This document shows positions 43,936-53,878 of a stretch of 64,000 nt of DNA, in pieces (the first letter of the stretch is position 1; every line of letters starts with the position of its first letter). A program made the position numbers and the translations under genes. The notes below the pieces were generated by a model. That model ran no database searches. It was given only the letters and a program-made list of their open reading frames with translations, and was not told where the DNA came from. The stretch is from Trichomonas tenax (lineage: Eukaryota > Parabasalia > Trichomonadida > Trichomonadidae): NCBI GenBank assembly GCA_023091735.1, contig JALKBU010000008.1, forward strand, positions 86,228 to 150,227, written 5' to 3'.

Positions 43936-44558
43936 GTCACGGATCGAAAGTTGTGACGAAAAAGTGACATAAAAAATGATATTATCTGATATGTAAAGTT
44001 GTCGGAATCTCCAGTTTTATTTGCCAAAATATTAATATTTCTGACATGTAAAGTCCTAATCATTCAGATTATGTATTAGTTTTTATTTCAAAATCGCGTC
44101 TGACGGGAAGAACTGGGGACTACATTGACACAGGTACCACGCATGTTAGTAGCTAAACTCACAGATCTTCCTTTCATACGCCATCATTAAGAAATCAAAG
44201 GTTTCCACTTCAGAATGCCTCTGAAGAGCAAAATTAAATGCTTGATTGGGACTTGTAGCCAAGGTGCTAGCAATCCGGTCCACAGTTCTTCCTTTCAGAA
44301 GCATTCTTTAGAGTAAATCGCTGATTATTTCGAAGATCGAGTCTGAAAAGAAGAACTGTGGACTGGATTGCTAGCATTTTGGCTACCAGTGCCAATGAAG
44401 CACTTAATTTTTCTTTTCAAAGTAAATTTAAACAAATATAGGATATCATTCTTCCAATAATCATTTATAATCACATGCCGCGTAAATATTTATTTGTCAA
44501 ATATTCATATTTACATGTCAGATAATATCACTTTTGTGACAACTTTCGGTACGAAACA
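43936..44558. mobile_element. Palindromic inverted-repeat element
   Basis: A 623-bp element in which nearly the whole left half can pair with the right half. The outer arms share CGAAAGTTGT and ATATTATCTGAYATGTAAA. The inner arms (about 44222-44288 and 44343-44408) share GAACTGTGGA and GGATTGCTAGCA at about 85-90%. It is flanked by the 16-bp direct repeat ATATTTTTATCACAAT (43920-43935 and 44559-44574). The duplication is too long for a standard MULE. There is no ORF. Confidence 0.7.
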
Positions 44559-44773
44559 ATATTTTTATCACAATTTTCTATTAAAACTATATTTTTCAGT
44601 ATAATAAATGATTTTATCACATAATAGTTATTATCGAAATAAATCAACAAAAAATTTGTCTTTATTATAAAAATTTTAGGCGCTTATGTTTGCTGTATAT
44701 AGTATTATGTATCTGTAATGTTAAAAATAATGAAAACGTTTATAATATCGAAAATAATAAAATAATTTTGGAA

Positions 44774-45019
44774 TTAAGTGCACGAGCAAGAGCAGGAGCA
44801 TGAGCAGCATGAAGAGCACTTAGCAAGCTTCTTCAATTTGCCCTTAATACCGAAAACAATCAAAGCAACTAAAATGAAGAGCATCATAACGATTCCTAAA
44901 GCGATCCCACCGACAGTGAGGTACGAATACGCACCAATTTGATTCTTTTTTGAGCTATCAGCAGCCTTTGCAGCAGAAGAAGCGAAAATGCTCAATAATG
45001 ATAAAAAGAGAACTATCAT
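44774..45019 (-). CDS. Tiny membrane protein with signal peptide and CSCSC tail
   Basis: 81 residues from ATG 45019. A signal peptide (MIVLFLSLLSIFASSAAKA) is followed by a short lumenal segment, one membrane helix (about 34-57, GGIALGIVMMLFILVALIVFG), a basic stop-transfer stretch KGKLKKLAK and a C-terminus of alternating Cys and Ser (eight Cys in the last fourteen residues). The juxtamembrane Cys cluster could be palmitoylated or bind metal. An initiator TCACTA sits directly against the ATG. Codon use is gene-like. No family is recognised. Confidence 0.75.
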   Translation of the reverse strand: MIVLFLSLLSIFASSAAKAADSSKKNQIGAYSYLTVGGIALGIVMMLFILVALIVFGIKGKLKKLAKCSSCCSCSCSCSCT

Positions 45020-45025
45020 TAGTGA
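45020..45025 (-). promoter_or_regulatory. Initiator-like TCACTA abutting the start codon
   Basis: The minus strand reads AATTCACTAATG. TCACTA fits TCA(+1)Py(T/A), so the predicted leader is only about four bases, which is within the range known for trichomonads. Confidence 0.45.
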
Positions 45026-45490
45026 ATTGAACTTTTTTTATAAAAATGCCAGTAATTAATTTTGTATTTTTATCACGTTTTCTTTTGATTGGTGTTGTTT
45101 GGAGCAATTTGTGCAACGTTGCAGATTTTTTTGCTTGAAATTTTCTATGTGAGTGTGTTTGATCATAAATAACTTTACCTAGATCTATTACATCATGTGT
45201 TGAAGCTATATTTCGAGTGGAAACAGGTTAATTTTGAAAATATTGAGATCTGAAATTTGATATGATCTTAAACTGCTTTAAAGATGCAAACATCTGTTTT
45301 ACTTGACATAAATTATATCCATAATAAAATTACATCATTTTGGCATCTTAGGATTTTATTCAAAAAATATTTGTGAAAATTGATCTTAACATTGTTTAAT
45401 TGATTTTTATGATGCTTGCAAATGTGTTGCTAGTGTTCAAAATAAATTTTATTGAGTTGATTCTCCAATGTATAAAGAAATTCTTGAATC
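45026..45490. other. AT-rich spacer
   Basis: No gene, RNA or repeat is supported between the small membrane protein and the recombinase element. Confidence 0.4.
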
Positions 45491-46071
45491 ATTCAAATTT
45501 GAATTTAACCGCCTCGAATTTCTCTCAATTTTTTTAATTCTCAATTTTTAATAAAAAGGGGGTTGTTTATTAAATTAAGGGGGTAATGGCTGTAGAAGCC
45601 TGGCGAATGTTAATGGCAGTGTAACGAGTAAAAACATCAGTTTTCCAACTGCCCATAGACTTTATTGTAAAATCTGGAATATTCATAAAAGCTGCCTCGT
45701 TGGCAGCGCCCTTTCGAAAACTGTGTGTACTGTAGTTATTGTCATGAAACAGAGTTTTGAAGGTGTCTTTAATTTTCGCTCTGTATGTCGCTGCAATAAG
45801 TGGGAAGATTTGAGAATTTTCTGACACTTTTTTCAATGTCAGATTAAGCCAACAAAAAGGACTATATAACATATGTGAATTGTGTATAATTACCAATTGA
45901 GCTCTACCCGTTTGAAATAGAAATTAAAAGAAAAAAATTACATAAATTATACTAAACAACCTGAATATATATCAATTTCAATGACGATTCCTCTTTTTTA
46001 TGAAAAATTTTCGGCTGTTTTATTAAAAAATTGAGTGAAAAATTAGAAACGCGGCGAATTCAAATTAGAAT
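45491..46071 (-). mobile_element. Deleted tyrosine-recombinase element, copy 2
   Basis: 581 bp in opposite orientation to the 4493-4993 copy. One end keeps the palindrome ATTCAAATTTGAAT (45491-45504). The other has decayed to ATTCAAATTAGAAT (46058-46071). The same imperfect terminal inverted repeats follow inside. It retains more coding sequence than copy 1, plus about 120 bp of leader that copy 1 has lost. The flanks differ from those of copy 1, so this is dispersal and not segmental duplication. Confidence 0.75.
45570..45896 (-). pseudogene. C-terminal remnant of a tyrosine recombinase, Tyr retained
   Basis: About 108 open codons, no ATG at the 5' end, ending in TAA. HSFRKGAA, IKSMGSWKTD and the nucleophile motif FTRYTAI are all intact. 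The upstream catalytic Arg region and the whole N-terminal half are deleted, so it cannot be active. It is about 90% identical in protein to the remnant at 4679-4933. Confidence 0.8.
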
Positions 46072-46461
46072 TCTAATTTTTAAAAGTAACGTTACTTTTT
46101 GCACAAAATTCTAAGCTTGGAAATATTGAAAATTTGGAACAAATAATATAATGAATAGATAGAAAACAATGAAGAACAATGAAATATTGCATCAAATCTA
46201 TTAGGTTCGAGAATATTAAAATATTGACATCAAAGAACCTGCGCTAAATTCGATAACACTCATAGCATAAGCTAAGCATTATGTGCATATAATATTTCTG
46301 ATGTTCATTTACGTTTAACACATAATTTAAATCTATATTGAAAATATATTTTTTGCTGTTGTGTTTTTTGAACAAAATAATTGTGATGTATATGGAATAG
46401 AGCTCTAATATAACCGTTTAAAGTGCATTAAAGTAACAAACAAATGATAGACCTAAAAAAA
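46072..46461. other. AT-rich spacer
   Basis: Nothing is supported in this stretch between the recombinase element and the kinase pseudogene. Confidence 0.4.
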
Positions 46462-47443
46462 TTAAACAAAGAGAGTCTTTGGAGAAACGATTCGAGAAAT
46501 TCTCAAATCTTTCTTGATCCTTGCTCTAAGCAGGAATGGGGTACTGTTCCTTAAGTGGAGAGAAGGCAAAATTAGTTCTTGTTTGGAATTAAAATGAATG
46601 CTTTTGTTGCTTTGTGTCTGTTTCGTTGTGTTTTTCTTTGCAATGAAGTCAAGAAGTTCTTTGCACGTTGGACGTTCGTTTGTATCATAAACTAAAGCAT
46701 TTGATTAAATTTCCAACAGCGCCGCGTGGCTCGATCATAATGCTTAAGGACTCACTTTGGACGGCTTTAATGAACTGTACTTCGTTCATTTTTGGCCAAG
46801 GGAAATTCTTTGTCAACATTAAATGCAATGTGATACCAAAGGCCCAAATATCGGACTTCTTTCCATCATAAACTTCATTGGATATCATTTCTGGTGACAT
46901 AAACAATGGTGTTCCGCAGAAAGTGTGAAGAGAAGAAGAATTCTCTTTAGAAAGGCCAAAATCGATGATTTTAGGATGCATTTCTTTATCAAAGAGGATA
47001 TTTTCTGGTTTTATGTCTCTGTGTGCTATGTTTCTTTGATGAAGATAATCCATTCCTTGTAAAATTTAAGTTGCGATTCTTAAAGTTTCGTCAACAGTAA
47101 ATTGGTAACCTTTGAGGATCCATGACATCAGATCCGAGTTCTGCAGATATTCCATGACAATCATAATTATGTCTTCTTCGTAGATAACATCGAAAATCTT
47201 GACAATATTTGGATGATTGAACCTCGAACTGAGTCTAAGCTCGTTCTCGAAGTACATTAGAACGTGTTTTGTTGCAATATCATTGCGATTTACGATTGTA
47301 ATTGCAACTTTTTCGTTTTTAATGTCGTCTTCTCCTAAAACTACAACAGCAAAGCCTCCTTTTCAAAGAGTCTTCGTCACTTTGAAGCGTCTGACATGTT
47401 CAGGAACACGAATATTCGCGTGCTTCTTCAGATCAGAGCTCAT
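46462..47443 (-). pseudogene. CAMK/SNF1-like protein kinase pseudogene
   Basis: From ATG 47443 the kinase reads VRRFKVTKTL, then a TGA where the first Gly of the glycine loop should be, then KGGFAVVVLG. The catalytic lysine motif is VAIT instead of VAIK. A TAA at about 47063-47065 replaces a residue that is often Gln (before ILQGMDYLH). Downstream HRDIKPEN, DFGLS, GTPLFMSPE and DIWAFGITLHLML are intact. Near 46690 a frameshift is needed to reach DTNERPTCKELLDF and a C-terminal tail ending at TAA 46462. Two stops, one shift and the lost lysine make this a clear pseudogene of a full-length kinase. Confidence 0.88.
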
Positions 47444-50400
47444 CAAAATTTGTGAAGGAAAAAAAATCAAAAACTGATAATTTTCAAATTTTTGGACTCT
47501 TAATGATTTATATAATGACGTTGGATTTTGGTTCACAAAAAATTGATAAAAGCTCTCAAAAATATTTAGTTTATAAAAATAAAGTATTCAAATTTTTCAA
47601 TTGAAATTTGATAACTGATTATTTTTCATCGAAAAATAGTTTTACAATCATGTTTTATAGATGATTTTCAATTAAAAATTAAAATCCTGCATTTTTATGT
47701 TGTATCGATATTTGAGCCGATAAATTGCATCAATGATCGCTATGGGATGATATCGGATTCATATTGCAACAATATTACAATATCGTAAACATCCAAATTT
47801 CGTTGAACAATATCCCATGTGTCTCCATGTGGTTATAACCATATGTCCATTTTGAGAGAAGTGTGAAGCACCACCTTATTTTATCTAATGGGATTTGGTC
47901 GATAAAAATATCAAAATTATGATTGCTCATACATTTATAATCCAAATCCGCAATCGAAAATTTGGACCAAGTGAACTCACTTCTAATTTGTGAAGTTTAC
48001 ATTAACAACTTTTGGCGCCAAAGTATTGTTTTTTTTCGTCAAAGCGATGCATAAGCATCTTCTCAATTATATGATATGAATGAGGCATGTATATAAGTTA
48101 ATCATCTTTGAGAATATGTTAGCCTTACTTATCCTAGCTGAGCAAAATTTGAAATTTTTCGAATAATGCTCTAATTGGAGGTCAGTTAGCAATGATTACC
48201 TACTTCTATCGAAAGCATACCATTCTACGTCGAAATTTCTTTGAAATATCAATGCCGAATCTTAATGATTTTTAAAATAAAGTTCTGCTTCCCCACCTCT
48301 ATTTTGAGTGATTTGAAGTTGAAATCTCTTGTTTTCTTTAATGTTATCGGGAGATAACTTAATATGCATCACAGATCACAAGTGATTTCAGCTTTATTGG
48401 AGATATAATTTGGTGCACAATTCTGGCATAAGTTGCAAAATTCTCTGAAAATCTGAATTTCTTTTTGCGTAGCTCAGTGTGTGCTTAGTTCTCGTTGATT
48501 ATAAAAAATTTCAAAATATGACATCATTCTTTACATGACAAATTTATTGAAATGCCATATCTCAGCATCAGGAAATCATATCGAGATTGAATAGTATTGA
48601 CAGACTCTTATTCATTCTCTATAATGTCATATTGTCCATATTTGGTTGTTATATTTTGCATTAAAAAATCAAGGAATTGAAAGTAATCTTTGTCAAGATG
48701 CACATCATCAATGCTGAATCTTTAATGTGATATAACACGATTCGTTGTCCTCTTAGATTGCAATAGTTACTGTGTTATGTATTGTGTAGAATGTGTTATG
48801 GATTGATTCCAAACAATAATTAGTGTATTTCATCTTAACTCACTACGACATAATTTTCTTATGATTTCTTAGTTGATTTGTATTAGAAACGAATCATGAT
48901 ATAGACTTTGCTGTTGTTATTGCTCTGAAGATATTGATATATAATTATGAAGGATTTTGATTTAGAGAAACTAATCAGCACAATGTGTAGGCTATAAATA
49001 GAGTGAGATTTGTGATCTTGTGAATAATTTTTTCCTAAAAAATCATATTTTCGAATCAAAATGATCGATTTAATGGTGTATTTGTAATCTAAGATTCTAG
49101 TGCACATTGAATATAATATGATTTAACTGTTTGTGAACCTAATAGGTAATTTCCGCTCGGCATATCACGAAAATGAATATTTCCATCATAAAAAGCGATT
49201 ATATGGTGATCGACAACTTGCACAGACATAGTATATTCTTTGTTAGAAATTACAGGCTGTAGAAAGCAGTTTATGAAATGCAAACAATATAATATTGGAT
49301 CGTGTATAGATAGAGAATTTGTATCCTACACATCCTGTAGATACTATATCTAGAAGATCGTGAATAATTGTAACAACGACATCATTCAGAAGCCTCTACG
49401 ATGGCACAATACCTATTTTTCATCGCGTAAATCAGATAGACTTAAATATGTTAATGTGAATAATTATCAAGATAAGGAATAAAAGACGTATAAAAATGAA
49501 AAAAATGTAAAATTTTTGGAAAATGTGATTTTAGATCATATTTAGTTATGTTAAATCGAAAAAATGTCAATATAATGTGAGAAAAATTAAAAAAAAAAAA
49601 AAACAAAATTAAAACAAATTGTCAAAAATTAGGCAATGAAACAAAATATCACGAGCAAATAGTAATGAGGTTAAAACATGCAAAATCTTATTCTCTGAAT
49701 CTTTCTCAATTGTTTCAAATAAACCTCATTTCAAAAAGAATGAAAATGTGGTTAAAACACCTTCATTTTTCATGCAAAGTCTATAAACAGATAAACCAAA
49801 ACTTCAAACAATTTTGAACATTCTTTGCTTATTTGGCCGAAGCTTTACATCAAATATATAGTAGAAATAACGCAAAATTAAATTGTCACGCTAAAAAACC
49901 ACTAAACTTTTTATAAAATATACAACGTCTTAAGTAAGTACATGATGCAAAAATTAAAGCCGCATTTCTAATTCAAAAATTGTGTAATTTGTTTCAATTT
50001 CTCTGCAACTTGGCCATTCACTTCTACATCATTATCTAAATCTATATTTAAAGACATAAAATTCACGCGAAAAAACCGCAAAATACAAAATTTTTAAATT
50101 ATAATAATTTATATCTATAGATGCAACATTGATAAAACCGTAAAAGTATATTCAAATAATTTCGTATATAAATATGATCCATAATTACAAATAGCTATAG
50201 CTATAACTATAACCGTTATTTTGAATTCAAAACTTCAAAATCATTAATATGTTAATATATACCATATATAAAGCTTATTAACCAAAAAACGATTTTTGTC
50301 ACCACATTTTTATTATAAATTTAAGATGATATAAGATGTAGTTACATAATGTCCATAACCGCTTTTTCCTATCAAAAATTGAGACTAACTAGGTCCGATG

Positions 50401-50472
50401 TTATCAAATCCTCAGAAACAAAGACCACTCTAAAAAATTAATTTTTCGAGGAGACTGTGTTTTGAGTGAAAT
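47444..50472. other. 3-kb gene desert
   Basis: No gene, RNA or clear repeat is supported. A 64-codon minus-strand frame at 49089-49283 (IIAFYDGNIHFRDMPSGNYLLGS) has the style of a WD40 blade and might be the scrap of a gene. Confidence 0.45.
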
Positions 50473-51078
50473 ATGTATATGACTAACTACGCACAGCTTC
50501 AGAAAGCACACATGGAGTTCTTTCAGTTCGACGACCAGCAATTCGCGACTGATCCATTAGTTTTACAGCTCGCTTTCCCTGATCAATGCGAATTTTTGAG
50601 ATTGTACGCCTTCTTCAAGTTCGCTTCTGACAGGAATAAGAGAAACATGGCTCTTTCCACTTTTCAAAAACACCTTCAACTTATCAAGGGTTACGTCGCA
50701 CGTAATGATTATACTGACTTCGATCGTGGTTTGGCATGTGGTATACAATTCGGACCGCATTATATGCTCGTAAACACCAAGCGTCTTAAATTATTCATGG
50801 GTCGTTCTAAATCCTGCTTGAATGGCTGTTTCCATAAATGCGGCTATCACGTCTCAAGAATTTCTTCAGAAGATAACCAGATTATCTCCGAGTTTTCCCG
50901 TAGATACGGACGCCCACTTCCACAACCACGTCAGTGGTGTATCAGATCGAACGATCCAACAATCGCAACAACTAATTCAGAGTCTGTTTCTGAGTCCGAA
51001 ATTGAGATCCCTACTGATTCTCTCGAAAGCCTCCTTAATGTTTCATCGTTACTCAATCGCAAGCCTGAGTCTATATAA
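50473..51078 (+). CDS. Initiator-Binding-Domain (IBD) protein, IBP39-like
   Basis: 201 residues from ATG 50473; Met3 at 50479 is an alternative start. Residues about 25-150 match the IBD fold of the trichomonad initiator-binding protein IBP39: the FQKHLQLIKGYVARNDYTDFDRGLACGIQFG block, then VNTKRLKLFMGRSKSCLNGCFHKCGYH, where the basic RSKSCLNG helix is the DNA-contacting part in that family. IBP39 binds the TCAYW initiator of protein-coding genes and recruits transcription machinery. This is a shorter paralogue, with a Ser/Glu-rich acidic tail instead of IBP39's C-terminal CTD-binding domain. Other core-promoter motifs may be its target. The match fixes the lineage as trichomonad. Confidence 0.85.
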   Translation: MYMTNYAQLQKAHMEFFQFDDQQFATDPLVLQLAFPDQCEFLRLYAFFKFASDRNKRNMALSTFQKHLQLIKGYVARNDYTDFDRGLACGIQFGPHYMLVNTKRLKLFMGRSKSCLNGCFHKCGYHVSRISSEDNQIISEFSRRYGRPLPQPRQWCIRSNDPTIATTNSESVSESEIEIPTDSLESLLNVSSLLNRKPESI

Positions 51079-51300
51079 GGTTTTCTTTGAAATTCTTATA
51101 TGTATCGGGTGTATATTATTTAGTTTTTAAACTTTCTATTTCATGGAAATTTCCGAATTACAGAACTTCTTTAAATTTTATTTGAATTTGAATCTATAAA
51201 TGCTAAAACAGAAGATATAATAGACAAAATTCTTTTGAAGTGCGTGTTTGGATTTGGGGTTGAGGTTCAAATTTTTTTTCTTGTTTGATATTCGATTTTG

Positions 51301-52548
51301 ATGAAAACAAAAAGTTCATCAAAAGAAGTTCAAACCAAAGAACATTCAGAGAAAACAGAGAACAAAGTCAAATCACGGAAGCAAAATCTTTGGAAATTAG
51401 ACATTGATGATGCAATTTCTTTTTTAGTTATGTTTTTCTCAACAATATGCGTTTGGATATCAGCGCAAATCTACGGAAGTTTCAAAAATATTCTTTGTTA
51501 TTGGGACGGACCAAATTATTTATTCGCAGGAGAAACATTATACAATATTCCTGAAGATAATCCATGGACAGTGAATTTCAAGTATCCTCCATCATATTTC
51601 GCATGTCATTTACCAGGATATCCACTTCTTATTCGCTTATGTTCGATATTATGTTTTGAACATTATAATATTGGCTTCTATTTGTCCATTGTTGTCGAAT
51701 CAATGCTGTTTGTGTACTGTTTCAGGAGACTTTTGATCGCTTATAATTGTGTTCAAAATCCATTATTATCCACAATTCTTTCTTGTTTCTTCCCGATTCG
51801 TTTTATTATATACCACAGCGTTGGAGCCTCAGAGCCGCTTTATCTTTCAGCTATTTGCCTTTCATTAATCTTTTATAAATTTGATCAATTCTTCCCGATG
51901 CTGTTATCTGTCTGGTTGGGATGCATTACAAGAATAGAAGGTATGTCTATTGGTTTCACAATTGGATTATGTTATTTGATTAGATTTAACATATTCAAAG
52001 CTGCAGCGATGTTTTTAACATTCGTTCCTACGGCTTTGCTAGTGCTTCTCCATTATTATCGCTTCAATGATCCTCTTGCTTATATTCATTTCAATAGTGG
52101 AATGCAAGGACTTGTTCAGTGGCCCCCATTAAATGATTCCTATTATGTTCTCGAGAGTTGGTTCTATAATTATGGTGTTTTGGCAACATTCTTCATTTAT
52201 ATTTTCGGTGCAATGCTAATATATGAAAAAGCTGTGCCAATAGCTATTTTCTGCACAGTACACATGTGCTATGTTTCTCTTTTGTTCCACATTGATGTCT
52301 TTAGATATCAAATTCCAGCTTCCGTTTTTATCGCTATTATTGGTTTTGACAAAATATTGACAAGGAGGTCTGTTATTTGGCCATGTGTTTTTGTTTTCCC
52401 GATTTACTTTTTAGTTGTTTTATCATATTCTGGTCAACAGATAAATTCCAACAAGGCATGGGAGGCATTCATGGAGCAGATCTATGAATCAATAGAGAAC
52501 TTTAAGAATGGCGTTAAATCAGAATTGCAAAATATTGCATCTGAATAA
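51301..52548 (+). CDS. PIG-V-like polytopic mannosyltransferase (GT-C fold)
   Basis: 416 residues from ATG 51301. A basic cytosolic N-terminus (1-30) leads to about eight to ten membrane helices. The first lumenal loop has CYWDGPNYLFAGETLY, the W-D-G-x-x-Y motif expected for the catalytic Asp. PGYPLLIRL, IYHSVGASEPLYLS and TRIEGMS follow. These fit the PIG-V/Gpi18 family, which adds the second mannose to GPI precursors in the ER. Trichomonads are usually described as having reduced GPI pathways and abundant lipophosphoglycan, so the acceptor here is open. The end of the gene faces the Dus gene tail-to-tail with 100 bp between. Confidence 0.75.
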   Translation: MKTKSSSKEVQTKEHSEKTENKVKSRKQNLWKLDIDDAISFLVMFFSTICVWISAQIYGSFKNILCYWDGPNYLFAGETLYNIPEDNPWTVNFKYPPSYFACHLPGYPLLIRLCSILCFEHYNIGFYLSIVVESMLFVYCFRRLLIAYNCVQNPLLSTILSCFFPIRFIIYHSVGASEPLYLSAICLSLIFYKFDQFFPMLLSVWLGCITRIEGMSIGFTIGLCYLIRFNIFKAAAMFLTFVPTALLVLLHYYRFNDPLAYIHFNSGMQGLVQWPPLNDSYYVLESWFYNYGVLATFFIYIFGAMLIYEKAVPIAIFCTVHMCYVSLLFHIDVFRYQIPASVFIAIIGFDKILTRRSVIWPCVFVFPIYFLVVLSYSGQQINSNKAWEAFMEQIYESIENFKNGVKSELQNIASE

Positions 52549-52647
52549 GTAATGTTTTCTATTTCATACATAAACTATATTCTTTATATTGTGAAATATT
52601 ATAATATATTTAAAGATACAAACACTTTATTAGCTCTATATAATAAG

Positions 52648-53586
52648 TTAAATCTCTATATTTGTTACCCAGTTTATCAAATCGTCATAAGTGCGTTGCT
52701 GCATAACCTGTGGACCGTATTCTGGATGTTGAGGTAAAACATCAGTCATAAAAGCATAAACATGTTTTCTTGTTCTTTGCAAATCCTCATCATTCTCTTT
52801 GGCTATTGCGAGGTAACCAAGCGAAACTTCTCTAGGTCCGTTATTTGTTGTAAGAAAAGTTGGATTCTTGAAAAATTGCTGACCAATCATTGCCGCAAAA
52901 GCACCAGTTTTCTGCATAATCATTTCAGCTTGTTCAGCACTTGAAATTCCGCCGTTTGCGATGACTGGAATTTTCATTGCTTCAACAACAGCTTTAATTG
53001 CTTCGTAATCGACATCACCTTTCTTATCTGCCTGTTGTGTCCTCGCGTGGACTGTTATTAATGAAACTCCGACTCTTTCGAGATCTTTTGCGAATTGAAC
53101 CGTTCTTTCCAAACTTGGAACACTGTAATCATCAGAAATCAGTCTAATCTTGATACTCACGGGCTTATTTATAGCATTTACAAGTTTTTCTATCAAAATC
53201 AAAGTCGAATCTCTGTGTTTTTTAGTGTCAATGAGGAAGAATCCGCAGTTGTTTCGACTGGCGAAGCAGTGCGTACAACCACAGTTCAACTCAATCATAT
53301 CGCAAAAGCTTTCTACGTCTTTTGCGCATGAAACTAATTCTTCTAGATTAGAACCAAGCAATTGTACAACAAGATTTCGTTCGTTGTCCTTCGTGGTAAA
53401 CCATAAATCGCGATCTTTTTGCTTTGTGTTAGATACCCAGTGATGGGCGTTGATAAATCCCGTCCAACAGAGCGAAGCACCATTTTGGCGACAGAGCTTT
53501 CTGAACGAGTAATCGCAGACATCTGCCATAGGTGCTAAAAATATAATGCTTTCTTGTTTGCTTTTGTTTAGAAACTCAAGACTCAT
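52648..53586 (-). CDS. tRNA-dihydrouridine synthase, Dus1-like
   Basis: 312 residues from ATG 53586. A TIM-barrel flavoenzyme that reduces uridine to dihydrouridine in tRNA using FMN and NADPH. Visible landmarks are APMADVCDYSFRKL (FMN-binding start, about 19), LVVQLLGSN, IELNCGCTHCFASRNNCGFFL, VSIKIRL, LITVHARTQQ and IPVIANGGI (FMN phosphate site). Spacing follows Dus1/Dus3 rather than bacterial DusB. The near-universal GCP of the active-site loop is GCT here, with extra cysteines nearby. Immediately upstream the sequence reads AAAAGTGACA, the reverse of the TGTCACTTTT motif seen at other genes. Confidence 0.9.
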   Translation of the reverse strand: MSLEFLNKSKQESIIFLAPMADVCDYSFRKLCRQNGASLCWTGFINAHHWVSNTKQKDRDLWFTTKDNERNLVVQLLGSNLEELVSCAKDVESFCDMIELNCGCTHCFASRNNCGFFLIDTKKHRDSTLILIEKLVNAINKPVSIKIRLISDDYSVPSLERTVQFAKDLERVGVSLITVHARTQQADKKGDVDYEAIKAVVEAMKIPVIANGGISSAEQAEMIMQKTGAFAAMIGQQFFKNPTFLTTNNGPREVSLGYLAIAKENDEDLQRTRKHVYAFMTDVLPQHPEYGPQVMQQRTYDDLINWVTNIEI

Positions 53587-53610
53587 TGTCACTTTTTAAA
53601 AGACTCATTT

Positions 53611-53878
53611 TTCACGAAGGTTAAAATTGATATGTAACTCGTGATATAAAACATCTTAGATAATTTTGTTGATACAGATCATTAGGGAACTAACCTCCCA
53701 ATATAGTGAATATAGTGTTATCTAAAGATAAAGTTCAAAAAAGCCAGAGCACAAAAATATTTTCACAGGGATCAAATTTGACATATAACTCGTGATCTAA
53801 AGCATATTAGTTAATCTTGATGACGCAGATCATTAGAGAACCAACTTGCCCATATAGTGATATCTAAAGTAGATATCT
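53611..53878. repeat. Imperfect 151-bp tandem duplication
   Basis: Two units begin TTCACGAAGG (53611) and TTCACAGGG (53762). Both continue with AACTCGTGAT and later CAGATCATTAG. Identity is roughly 75-80%. They fill nearly the whole gap between the PDI-like gene's 3' end and the Dus gene's start. Confidence 0.7.

Noticed and set aside
26096..47443. Reassignment of TAA/TAG to glutamine (as in hexamitids or ciliates), suggested by in-frame TAR codons at Gln-compatible positions
   Set aside because: Long intact genes here (kinase, TBL1-like, UBX, cyclin, 789-aa protein) use CAA/CAG for Gln, contain no internal TAR, and end in TAA or TAG at family-appropriate lengths.
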